Assembly: GCA_017442535.1 (NCBI GenBank)
Contig: JAFRZL010000015.1
Span: forward strand, 62,001-126,000
Direction: 5' to 3'
DNA length: 64,000 bases
Source of the DNA: Bacillota bacterium
GTDB lineage: Bacteria; Bacillota; Clostridia; Lachnospirales; Bianqueaceae
Shown here: piece by piece, positions 8,577 to 16,611 of the stretch
How positions within the stretch are numbered: the first letter of the stretch is position 1
How the letters are laid out: every line of letters starts with the position of its first letter
Notes under the pieces: generated by a model
What the model was told of the DNA's origin: nothing
Database searches by the model: none
The model's input: the letters and a program-made list of their open reading frames with translations, nothing else
Program-made: the position numbers and the translations under genes

Positions 8577-9260
8577 ATGGAAATATTACGAGTCGAACAT
8601 TTAACCAAAACCTATGGCGAGGGAGAGAATATCGTCTATGCGCTGAATGATGTCAGTTTCAGCGTGGAGCAGGGCGAATTTGTAGCTGTCGTCGGACCCT
8701 CCGGATCCGGTAAATCGACTTTGCTGCACATTCTCGGCGGCGTGGACCGGCCGACATCCGGTCATGTTTTTATGAACGGACAGGATGTCTATGCGCAGAA
8801 TGAGGAGCAGCTCGCCATTTTCCGCCGCCGTCAGGTCGGCCTGATTTATCAGTTCTATAACCTGATCCCCGTCCTGAATGTCAGGGAAAACATGACACTG
8901 CCGGTTCTGATGGACGGACGCAAAGTCAATGAGGAACGTCTGAATGACCTGGTCGAACTGCTTGGCCTGAAGGACAGGGTCGAGAATCTGCCCAATCAGC
9001 TGTCAGGCGGACAGCAGCAGCGTGTCTCGATCGGCCGTGCACTGATGAATGCCCCGGCTGTTGTCCTGGCCGATGAACCGACCGGTAATCTGGACTCCCG
9101 CAACAGCCAGGAGATCGTGGAGCTGCTTAAGGATTCCAATCGCAAATATCATCAGACGCTTCTGATGATCACACATGATGAGAACATCGCACTCCAGGCC
9201 GACAGAATCATGAAGATCGAAGACGGCAGGATTACCCGGGATGAGGTGATCCGCTCATGA
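8577..9260 (+). CDS. ABC transporter ATP-binding protein (MacB/Bce-type)
   Basis: A 227-residue ATPase of the FtsE/LolD/MacB class. Walker [10 protein letters not shown] lies at about residues 40-48, the Q-loop region at QFYNLIPVL, the signature LSGGQQQR, and Walker [13 protein letters not shown] with the catalytic Glu, followed by the switch His in MITHDE. ATG 8577 follows an AGGAGG site at 8562. The end overlaps the permease start by 4 bases (ATGA), showing tight translational coupling. It energises the adjacent FtsX-type permease and is probably induced by the two-component system upstream. Confidence 0.93.
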   Translation: MEILRVEHLTKTYGEGENIVYALNDVSFSVEQGEFVAVVGPSGSGKSTLLHILGGVDRPTSGHVFMNGQDVYAQNEEQLAIFRRRQVGLIYQFYNLIPVLNVRENMTLPVLMDGRKVNEERLNDLVELLGLKDRVENLPNQLSGGQQQRVSIGRALMNAPAVVLADEPTGNLDSRNSQEIVELLKDSNRKYHQTLLMITHDENIALQADRIMKIEDGRITRDEVIRS

Positions 9261-11857
9261 ATATCTTCTTCAGAGTCACCTCAAAAACGCTGCAAAAAAA
9301 CCGTTCCCGTACACTAGTTACCATCATTGGAATCATTCTATCTGCCGCTATGATCACCGCCGTGGCAACACTGGTCGTCAGCTTCCGGCAAATGATGGTG
9401 GATATGGTGGTCTCGGAGACAGGTAACTGGTATGTGCGCGGCGATTTTGTCAGTGAGAAAGACGTCAGTACTTTCCGGCAGGATCAGCAGTTGGAATCCG
9501 TCTACCTGGCCGAACGTCTTGGCTACGGCAAGGTCGGTTCCGGCAATACGTATAAGCCATATCTGTATGTCATCGGTGTTCAGGAGAATTTCCTGAAGAA
9601 TATGGGAATCCATCTGACGGAAGGGCGACTCCCGGAACGAGAGGGAGAGATTATTCTGCCGGAGCATTTAATGTCAAATGGCGAGGTCAAATATTCGCCG
9701 AATGATACGCTCCGGATCGACCTGGGCCGCCGCATGGCTCATGGAAGCGAGCTGGGGCAGGACAATGACTTCATGTTCGATTATGACAATCCGGACATAC
9801 AGTTTGAAACACTCGAGGATCTGCGCCCCTATAACTTCAAGGTCGTGGGCATCTATGCGAGACCGGGCTTTGAAGATTATTCCGCTCCCGGTTTTACAGC
9901 GATTACTTATGCGGAGGAGACCGGTGCCGCTGAGACGTATGAGGTATTTATCCGTACCAAATCGGCGCGTCAGGTATACGACTGGGCCGAGGCCAATCTG
10001 GACCAGTACGAAACGAACAGTGATCTGCTCTTATACATGGGCGTTTCCCGTCATGCCAGCTTCTACCGCGTCCTCTATGGATTTTCAGCCATTCTGATCG
10101 CGCTGATCCTGTTCGGATCCGTTTCTCTGATTTATAACGCGTTTTCGATTTCAGTCAGTGAACGGACGCGTCAGTTCGGACTTCTTTCCTCGATCGGCGC
10201 AACCAGGAAACAGATCAGACAGTCGGTCATCTATGAAGCTCTGATCGTGGGATGTATCGGTGTCCCGCTCGGGATCCTGGCGGGCCTCCTGGGAATCGGC
10301 ATAACGATCCGGATCATCGGCGCCAAACTTGGCAATCTCTTTCTGGGAGCGCGTGCCGAGGGCAGTCAGCTCAGGATGATCGTGTCCTGGGGCGCCATGG
10401 CTTTTTCCCTGATTCTCGGTATGGTGACCGTGCTGATCTCTGCGTGGATCCCGGCCGGCAGAGCGATGCGCATATCGGCCGTGGAAGCCATCCGGGGGAA
10501 TCGCGATATCAGAATCAATTCAAAGAAGATCCGCGAGAACCCGCTGATTTACAGGCTTTTCGGACTGCCCGGCTTGCTCGCCGATAAGTACTATAAGCGT
10601 GATAAGAGGAAATACCGCGCGACAATTGTCTCGCTTTTTATGAGTGTCGTTCTCTTTATTTCTGCAAGCGCCTTCCTGAAATATGCTTTCGGCAGCGTGA
10701 CAGAGATCATGCAGACAAGTGAATATGATCTCTCCATGACAATTTATACCGATGAAGAGGGACATATGTTTGACCATGCTTCCGCGAAGCAGATGGAAGA
10801 GATTACTGATGTGGAAGAGGTCAAAAGGTATTACCAGCATATGGTGACGATTGCCGGCCTTCAGGACTTCTACACAGCTGAGGCAAAGAAAACCTTCACT
10901 TATACCAATGACAGCGGTGAGGAAGAGGTAGTTCCTATCAACGCCAAACTGGTCTTCCTGGATGATGAATATTACAGACAGTATGCGCTGGATTGTGGGC
11001 TTAACGCAGACGGTTTCATGGATCCTTCCGCGCCAAAAACCATTATTAACTGTACTTTCCGCTTCTTTGATGAAGTAGCCGACCGCTACAACTATGTATC
11101 CATCCTGGAGAAGCTCCCGGAAAACCTTACCATGACCTGGGATGATGGCGAAGGCAATACTCATGAGATCGCAGCCATTCCCGGAGCCATCACGGATAAG
11201 CATCCGTGGAGTGATGACAGGCTCAAACTGACGATGATGTGCGTTTTCCTGCCCGCAAGCGCTCAGGATAGCATGGTAGACAATCTTCAGGCGTTCAACA
11301 CCGAAGGTGCGGTCGAGCTTGCCATTATTGCCCCCAACCACAAGAAAGCCGTCGAAGAGATCAAGTCTTATTTCAATGAAAGTCATCCCGGAATGGCCTA
11401 TAATCTCTACGATGTCCGCGAAGAAGAGGAAACGGTACGCAATCTGATCTTTGTCGTCAAGCTCCTTTCCGGCGGTTTTATCGTCCTGATCTCCCTGATC
11501 GCCGTGGCCAATGTCTTTAACACGATCTCGACCAACCTGATGCTCCGGCGTAAAAGCATTGCGATGCTGCGTTCCGTGGGTATGACACAGAAGGGCCTGA
11601 TCCGTATGATGATGTATGAGTGCCTCTTCTACGGAGTACGTGCGCTCCTGTACGGACTGCCGGTATCCGGCGTAATCACCTACCTGATCTGGAAAGTGGC
11701 CAGTAACGGTGCGGATACGGCCTTTACGCTGCCCTGGAACGCGATCCTGATCGCAGTATTAAGCGTATTCCTGGTCGTCTTTATCTCGATGTTGTATGCG
11801 ATGAACCGGATCCGCAAAGAGAATCTGATCGACGCGCTCAAGACAGAGATCCAGTAA
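9257..11857 (+). CDS. ABC transporter permease, double FtsX domain
   Basis: An 866-residue integral membrane protein of the MacB/FtsX (type VII) class. A first hydrophobic segment (LVTIIGIILSAAMITAV) is followed by an extracytoplasmic domain of about 230 residues, then three membrane helices from about residue 275 to 405. The pattern repeats with a helix near 455, a second extracytoplasmic domain, and three helices from about 735 to the end. This two-fold layout makes the protein a single-chain pseudo-dimer. It overlaps the ATPase gene by 4 bases. BceB-type permeases have ten helices and one large loop, so the substrate class (peptide antibiotic, lipid or lipoprotein) remains open. Confidence 0.88.
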   Translation: MNIFFRVTSKTLQKNRSRTLVTIIGIILSAAMITAVATLVVSFRQMMVDMVVSETGNWYVRGDFVSEKDVSTFRQDQQLESVYLAERLGYGKVGSGNTYKPYLYVIGVQENFLKNMGIHLTEGRLPEREGEIILPEHLMSNGEVKYSPNDTLRIDLGRRMAHGSELGQDNDFMFDYDNPDIQFETLEDLRPYNFKVVGIYARPGFEDYSAPGFTAITYAEETGAAETYEVFIRTKSARQVYDWAEANLDQYETNSDLLLYMGVSRHASFYRVLYGFSAILIALILFGSVSLIYNAFSISVSERTRQFGLLSSIGATRKQIRQSVIYEALIVGCIGVPLGILAGLLGIGITIRIIGAKLGNLFLGARAEGSQLRMIVSWGAMAFSLILGMVTVLISAWIPAGRAMRISAVEAIRGNRDIRINSKKIRENPLIYRLFGLPGLLADKYYKRDKRKYRATIVSLFMSVVLFISASAFLKYAFGSVTEIMQTSEYDLSMTIYTDEEGHMFDHASAKQMEEITDVEEVKRYYQHMVTIAGLQDFYTAEAKKTFTYTNDSGEEEVVPINAKLVFLDDEYYRQYALDCGLNADGFMDPSAPKTIINCTFRFFDEVADRYNYVSILEKLPENLTMTWDDGEGNTHEIAAIPGAITDKHPWSDDRLKLTMMCVFLPASAQDSMVDNLQAFNTEGAVELAIIAPNHKKAVEEIKSYFNESHPGMAYNLYDVREEEETVRNLIFVVKLLSGGFIVLISLIAVANVFNTISTNLMLRRKSIAMLRSVGMTQKGLIRMMMYECLFYGVRALLYGLPVSGVITYLIWKVASNGADTAFTLPWNAILIAVLSVFLVVFISMLYAMNRIRKENLIDALKTEIQ

Positions 11858-11881
11858 TGCAATAATATCTGCAGGCGGGTA

Positions 11882-11910
11882 TTCACAAAGGCATGTTTCT
11901 GTGGTATAAT
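11882..11910 (+). promoter_or_regulatory. Promoter of the nitroreductase gene
   Basis: TTCACA (11882-11887), a 17-base spacer and TATAAT (11905-11910), with TGG before the -10 box; 31 bases upstream of the start. Confidence 0.7.
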
Positions 11911-11941
11911 AATAACAAATCCATAGAAGGGGGTACTGGTT

Positions 11942-12457
11942 ATGAATGAAGTATTAAAGAATATCCTGACACGCCGCAGCATCCGCTCCTTTACCGAGGA
12001 GAGGATTCCCGACGAGGCGGTTGAGCAGATCGTACAGGCAGCGATCTATGCACCGAGCGGACGCAATCTGCAGAGCTGGCATTTCACGGTAATTCATGAC
12101 CGTGATAAGATCGCACGTTTGGCCGCCGTTATGCAGGAGCTGCTGGGCAATCCCAATTATAATCTTTATAAGCCGGATATGCTGATCCTGGTGGCCGCGG
12201 ATCGCGAGAACAGTCTGGGCCAGTTGGATACCGGATGTGCGATGGAGAATATTTTCCTGGCAGCGCATTCGCTGGGCATTGGCTCAGTATGGGTCAATCA
12301 GTTGTATGCTTTCTGTGATAAGGAACCGCTGCGCGCGCTGCTTACCGAATACGGATTACCGGAGACTCATGTGGTTTGGGGAACGGCTGCGCTTGGCTAT
12401 GCTGCCGGTCCGGCTGCGGAGAGACCCAGAGCCGAAGGTACGGTCAATTACGCATGA
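11942..12457 (+). CDS. Nitroreductase-family flavoprotein
   Basis: A 171-residue FMN-dependent NAD(P)H oxidoreductase of the nitroreductase family. The N-terminal RRSIRSFTEE and the following APSGRNLQSW fit the FMN phosphate-binding segments, and the ALGYAAG near the C terminus is the usual late FMN contact. It is shorter than classical nitroreductases (about 200-220 residues), as in the many small clostridial members. The ribosome site GAAGGGGG precedes ATG 11942. It is monocistronic, with its own promoter and a terminator. The natural substrate is unknown. Confidence 0.88.
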   Translation: MNEVLKNILTRRSIRSFTEERIPDEAVEQIVQAAIYAPSGRNLQSWHFTVIHDRDKIARLAAVMQELLGNPNYNLYKPDMLILVAADRENSLGQLDTGCAMENIFLAAHSLGIGSVWVNQLYAFCDKEPLRALLTEYGLPETHVVWGTAALGYAAGPAAERPRAEGTVNYA

Positions 12458-12468
12458 TCTGATGAAAG

Positions 12469-12500
12469 GCGGGAGGAGTGAGGAACTCCTCCTGCTTTAT
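12469..12500 (+). terminator. Intrinsic terminator after the nitroreductase gene
   Basis: An 11-bp stem with one G-U pair (12469-12479 with 12484-12494), 4-base loop, followed by TTTATTAT. The ribosome site of the next gene begins 10 bases after the stem, so the hairpin may also limit read-through translation. Confidence 0.75.
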
Positions 12501-12514
12501 TATAGGAGCGATGA

Positions 12515-13201
12515 ATGATGGAAGAGCAGAATAAAAGCCGCGTACAGGCCATTGTTACAGGCAGGACTCTCACGGAGCCTGATCCCCGTATCGAAAAGCG
12601 GGTCATCGGCGCCTGTCATACCAATGTCTATCTGGTTATTTCGGCCCGCGGGAATGCCGTTCTGGTCGACCCTGCGGACGACGCAGAGCAGATCATAAGA
12701 TGGATTCAGGAGAGCGGAGTACGGCTCCGTTATATTTTTGTGACGCATGGACACGCGGATCATGTTCTGGCACTGGAAGCCGTGAGAGACGCGTTTCAGG
12801 TGCCGGTGATCATTTCCGCCATCGATGCGCCGAGGCTGCTCGATCCGGAAGGCATCAACGAGAGACCTTATGTTACCGTCCCCTATAAAGCCGTTACACC
12901 CGATATCCTGGTGCAGGAAGGGGACGAACTGTGGCTTGACGAGCTGAAATTATGTTTTTACGGAATGCCGGGACATACGGATGGATCTATGGCAATCGTG
13001 GCCGGGCGAACGATTCTGACGGGGGACACATTACTGTGCGAAGGGCATGGTAAAACAACGCTCCCCGGCGGAGACAGGGAGCGGTTGATCGCTTCCATCA
13101 GGCGGCTCCTTGTGGATTTCCCGGGAGACGCCAGGGTACTGCCCGGACACCGGCAGGAGACGACGCTGCAGGCGGAGCGGGAGTACTGGAAGCATCATTG
13201 A
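12515..13201 (+). CDS. MBL-fold hydrolase, glyoxalase II-like
   Basis: A 228-residue metallo-beta-lactamase-fold enzyme. The metal-binding motif THGHADHV (HxHxDH), the second His in MPGHTDGS, the metal-bridging Asp in ILTGDTLL and the terminal GHRQET are all present. The length and motif spacing fit hydroxyacylglutathione-hydrolase-like thioester hydrolases. Three overlapping ATGs (12511, 12515, 12518) follow the AGGAG site; 12515 and 12518 are in frame and either could be used. It is transcribed behind the nitroreductase terminator and converges with the radical SAM gene. Confidence 0.87.
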   Translation: MMEEQNKSRVQAIVTGRTLTEPDPRIEKRVIGACHTNVYLVISARGNAVLVDPADDAEQIIRWIQESGVRLRYIFVTHGHADHVLALEAVRDAFQVPVIISAIDAPRLLDPEGINERPYVTVPYKAVTPDILVQEGDELWLDELKLCFYGMPGHTDGSMAIVAGRTILTGDTLLCEGHGKTTLPGGDRERLIASIRRLLVDFPGDARVLPGHRQETTLQAEREYWKHH

Positions 13202-13218
13202 TCGGTTGTAAGAGCAGT

Positions 13219-14502
13219 TTACGGCAGCCTGCCTGCACAGCAGGCTTTGAACTTAAGGCCGCTTCCGCAGGGACAGGGATCGTTGCGGTTCACATTCCGG
13301 TAACGGCTCCGCGTTTCGGAGGCGAGCTGCCGCATGATCTGATCGGCAGGAATGTGCATGGAAGACATCTGAATGGCACGGTTAAGGAGAGGTATGGCAT
13401 CCTTGTAATAGGCTTTCAGGCCTTTACAGAGCCATGTCTGCCCGGCTTCTCCGGACGCGGTGTGTGTAAAGCGGTCTTTAGGACATCCGCCGCAGCATAA
13501 TTTCAAATAGGGACAGGAACGGCACTCCCCGGGGAGAGCCGTTTTTTTGCGCAGTCCGAAAGCCTGCTGCACTTCAGAGGCGACAATCTGCCGCAGATCA
13601 TCCTGCAAAATATATCCGCGCAGATGGTCCTGATCCACGAAATGATCGCAGGCATATAGACTGCCGTCATATTCCGCGACGAGGACATTTCCGCAGGTGG
13701 GGGCAAGGGTACAGAGGGATGCCTGTCCTCCGGCAAGGACGGAGGCAGTTTCCGCAAACAATTGAACATTGACGCGGCCCATATCATGGTAAACCCAACA
13801 TGCGAAAACATTCCGCAGAAACTCGCCGTACCCCTCGGGTGTGACCGAATCCGGCGTCACCGAATCATCACCCAGACGGTTTACAATGGGGATAAATTGG
13901 ATCCATCCGGTATCGAGATCGCGGAGCGCACGATATATTTCCACCGCGTGAGGGACGGAATCCGAGTGAACCGTGCAAAGCAGATCCGGCCGGATCCCAT
14001 GCGCTTTCAGCCGTTCCACGGCGGCCCGGACACGTTCATAGGTCGGACTGCCGTCAGCCATTCTGCGGTGGGCATCATGTATCATTTTAGTGCCGTCGAT
14101 GCTTATGCCTACGTCAAAATGATTCTCGGCCAGAAAAGCGCAGAATTCTTCATCGAGAAGTGTCCCGTTCGTCTGGAGATTATTGATGCAGGTCATTCCC
14201 TCCGGCAAGTATTTTTGCTGCAGCGCAATGGCTTTTGAATAAAAATCACGGCCCGCCAGTGCAGGCTCGCCTCCGTGCCAGGTGAAAGAGACCTGTGGTC
14301 CGGCCGCAGCCTCCAGATACTTGCTAACCACGGCCTCCAGCACTTCATCGGTCATGAGATGCGCGGGAGCGTGACCGGCATAATCCGTATCCAGATAATA
14401 GCAGTAGTCGCAGCGCATATTGCAGAGCGATCCGACGGGTTTGATCATGAGAACAAAAGGCAGCTTGCGGCTGCCTTTGTCAACAGAGGGAGAAGCGGTC
14501 AT
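13219..14502 (-). CDS. Anaerobic sulfatase-maturase-type radical SAM/SPASM protein with SEC-C tail
   Basis: A 427-residue radical SAM enzyme. CNMRCDYCYY (CX3CX2C near residue 30) binds the SAM-cleaving iron-sulfur cluster. A SPASM domain with cysteines from about residue 265 to 350 (CTLAPTCG, CDHF, CRSCPYLKLCCGGC) binds auxiliary clusters. The order and spacing resemble anSME, which converts a Cys or Ser of sulfatases to formylglycine. The last 25 residues form a SEC-C zinc motif (NDPCPCGSGLKFKACC), which is not part of standard anSME. No sulfatase gene is in the window, so the substrate could also be a peptide. Its start overlaps the dienelactone hydrolase gene by 4 bases, so the two are translated together. 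Confidence 0.85.
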   Translation of the reverse strand: MTASPSVDKGSRKLPFVLMIKPVGSLCNMRCDYCYYLDTDYAGHAPAHLMTDEVLEAVVSKYLEAAAGPQVSFTWHGGEPALAGRDFYSKAIALQQKYLPEGMTCINNLQTNGTLLDEEFCAFLAENHFDVGISIDGTKMIHDAHRRMADGSPTYERVRAAVERLKAHGIRPDLLCTVHSDSVPHAVEIYRALRDLDTGWIQFIPIVNRLGDDSVTPDSVTPEGYGEFLRNVFACWVYHDMGRVNVQLFAETASVLAGGQASLCTLAPTCGNVLVAEYDGSLYACDHFVDQDHLRGYILQDDLRQIVASEVQQAFGLRKKTALPGECRSCPYLKLCCGGCPKDRFTHTASGEAGQTWLCKGLKAYYKDAIPLLNRAIQMSSMHIPADQIMRQLASETRSRYRNVNRNDPCPCGSGLKFKACCAGRLP

Positions 14503-15251
14503 GAGGGCTCCTTCAGATGGGCGTCAAGGAATTCCTGACATTTATTCCAGGAATCCATGGCCTGCGCCTGCCGGTACATGGGTTTATCATAGTACCAGAT
14601 CCCGTGCCCGGCCCCGTCATACCGGTAGAAGGTGTAGTCTTTATTATGTTTCTTTAAGGCTTCTTCCAGACGATCCACTTCCTCGGGGGTCGGATGCTGA
14701 TCGTCGTTGCCGAAGATTCCGAGAAGCGGGCAGGCAAGGTCCTCCGTATGATCAATGGGAGCGTTGCCGGGAGGATTCATGATGCCGCCGCCCCAGCAGT
14801 CCACAGCCGCATCAAAGCCTTCTACCGTGCAGGCCGCGAGGAAGGCATGACGTCCGCCGGAACACATTCCGATCACGCCGACTTTACCGTTGCTTTCGGG
14901 GCTGAGTTTGAGAAAATCCAGTGAAGCCTTGGTGTCGCCCATGACCTGATCATCCGGCCGTCCACCAAGTTCACGTGATTTCATGGAAACTTCGACTGGT
15001 GTACCGGTACCGACCCGTGCATAGATATCGGGGCAGACGACAGCATAACCATGCTGGGTAAAACGTCTGGCTGCCTCACGGCACCATTCGTCCCATCCGG
15101 GCATATGGGGGATCAGAACCAATCCGGGGTGACGGCCGCCGCCAAGAGGACGCGAATAATAAGCTCTGATCGGATCATCGCCATAGCCGCGCAGACTGAT
15201 GGTCTCGGCGATCATTCCTTCATAGGCGCCGGTATTCAAATCGTTCCACAT
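14499..15251 (-). CDS. Dienelactone hydrolase family protein
   Basis: A 250-residue alpha/beta hydrolase. The nucleophile elbow GMCSGG has Cys in the active position, as in true dienelactone hydrolases; the acid is probably the Asp in FGNDDQHPTPEE and the base is His in GAGHGIWYY. The start at 15251 has AAGGAGGT at 7 bases spacing and a good promoter. It is the first gene of a two-gene operon with the radical SAM enzyme, joined by an ATGA overlap. Substrate unknown; aromatic degradation is unlikely in this context. Confidence 0.88.
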   Translation of the reverse strand: MWNDLNTGAYEGMIAETISLRGYGDDPIRAYYSRPLGGGRHPGLVLIPHMPGWDEWCREAARRFTQHGYAVVCPDIYARVGTGTPVEVSMKSRELGGRPDDQVMGDTKASLDFLKLSPESNGKVGVIGMCSGGRHAFLAACTVEGFDAAVDCWGGGIMNPPGNAPIDHTEDLACPLLGIFGNDDQHPTPEEVDRLEEALKKHNKDYTFYRYDGAGHGIWYYDKPMYRQAQAMDSWNKCQEFLDAHLKEPS

Positions 15252-15282
15252 AATATGACCTCCTTACTGTTTAATTTCCTTT

Positions 15283-15311
15283 ATTATAACAGATCGGGAC
15301 AAAAGATTCAA
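15283..15311 (-). promoter_or_regulatory. Promoter of the dienelactone hydrolase-radical SAM operon
   Basis: On the minus strand TTGAAT (15311-15306), a 17-base spacer and TATAAT (15288-15283), about 32 bases before the start. Confidence 0.75.
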
Positions 15312-15382
15312 TCGGATTCTTGACGAAGATCGAATCGGGAGATGAAAATCCGGTCATCACGGAGATGTTATCACGCTTATCC

Positions 15383-15412
15383 TTGACAAGCGCCGCCGGA
15401 TGTCGTTATAAT
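15383..15412 (+). promoter_or_regulatory. Sigma-A promoter of the SGNH hydrolase gene
   Basis: TTGACA (15383-15388), an 18-base spacer and TATAAT (15407-15412). The predicted transcript start near 15419 leaves only a very short leader before the TTG start at 15431. Confidence 0.8.
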
Positions 15413-15430
15413 CAGATGGGGGTGACTGAA

Positions 15431-16486
15431 TTGGAACGAATCTATGAGATCGATAAGAATTTCAGAGCCGAAACGAATACCGCGCATGGAGATGCGGTTT
15501 TTTATGACCCGCGCATGGAGCCGTTTTGCATTTACGGTGTTTTCTATGATAACGGGGCTTACCGCAGACTGCCCGAGGAGAAAGCGCTCGGAATCAGTGA
15601 AGGAGTCCATTATCTGCATGCACATGCCGCAGGGGGCCGCGTGCGCTTTTGCTCGGACAGCCCATACATTATCGTGAATGCCGGATTGGACGGTTTTTCA
15701 CATATGCCGCATTTTCCGCTGGTTGGGTCTGCAGGATTTGATCTGTACGCGGATGGAGAGTATATACGCAGCTTTGTACCGCCGGCCGATATGCGGGACG
15801 GTTATGAGAGCCGTGTGGAGCTGGGCGGCAGCAGGATGCGTGAACTGATGATTCATTTCCCTTTATATGCCAATGTCAGAGAGCTTAGCATCGGGCTGGC
15901 GCCCGATGCCTGCGTCCTGCCCGCTCCGGGGTACCGTAATATTCCGCCGGTTGTTTACTATGGATCGTCCATTACGCAGGGAGGCTGTGCCTCTCGGCCT
16001 GGTAACGCATACGAGAACATGCTTTCCAGATGGCTGAATGTGGATCATCTCAATCTGGGATTTGCCGGCAAGGCAAAGGGAGAGCCGGAGATGGCGGCAT
16101 ACATCAGCACTCTCAATATGTCCGTATTTGTTATGGATTATGACCACAATGCACCCGACGCGGAGCATCTGAAACGGACCCATGAGAGGATGTTCCGCAC
16201 GATTCGCGAAGCACGGCAGGATCTGCCCATCATCATTCTGCCGCGTCCTCAGTACCGTCCGAGTCCGGCTGAGCAGGAACGGGCCGCTGTGATAAAAAAG
16301 ACTTACGAAAACGCACTTGCTGCGGGAGACCGTAATGTTTATTACCTGGAGAGCCCCGCTCTGATGGCTGCCGCAAAATGCGATGGTACCGTGGATAACT
16401 GCCATCCCAATGATCTTGGCTTTTATTCCATGGCAAAAGCCCTTGAGCCCCTGCTTAAAAGTATTCTGCAGCGTTATGACGGGTGA
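15431..16486 (+). CDS. SGNH/GDSL-family hydrolase with GxDLY N-terminal domain
   Basis: About 351 residues. An N-terminal beta-sandwich domain contains GFDLYADGEY, the GxDLY signature, and is followed by an SGNH esterase domain with block I VVYYGSSITQGG (catalytic Ser) and a C-terminal DNCHPNDLG (catalytic Asp and His). Such enzymes deacetylate carbohydrates or act on other small esters. No signal peptide is seen, so it is probably cytoplasmic. The start is inferred: the promoter places the transcript start near 15419, so upstream in-frame starts are not transcribed, and TTG 15431 follows GGGGGTG at short spacing. Confidence 0.8.
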   Translation: MERIYEIDKNFRAETNTAHGDAVFYDPRMEPFCIYGVFYDNGAYRRLPEEKALGISEGVHYLHAHAAGGRVRFCSDSPYIIVNAGLDGFSHMPHFPLVGSAGFDLYADGEYIRSFVPPADMRDGYESRVELGGSRMRELMIHFPLYANVRELSIGLAPDACVLPAPGYRNIPPVVYYGSSITQGGCASRPGNAYENMLSRWLNVDHLNLGFAGKAKGEPEMAAYISTLNMSVFVMDYDHNAPDAEHLKRTHERMFRTIREARQDLPIIILPRPQYRPSPAEQERAAVIKKTYENALAAGDRNVYYLESPALMAAAKCDGTVDNCHPNDLGFYSMAKALEPLLKSILQRYDG

Positions 16487-16538
16487 TCCAGGACATTACG
16501 GGAGGTTTTCTCCGGAATCAAAAAAACAGAAAAAAAGC

Positions 16539-16567
16539 TTGTCAAATACGGGCAACTGCTATATACT
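16539..16567 (+). promoter_or_regulatory. Promoter of the heterodimeric ABC exporter operon
   Basis: TTGTCA (16539-16544), a 17-base spacer and TATACT (16562-16567), 45 bases upstream of the first gene. Confidence 0.7.
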
Positions 16568-16611
16568 TACCTCTGTGTCGCATTTTACAGAAACAGAAGT
16601 GGGGAGAGCAT

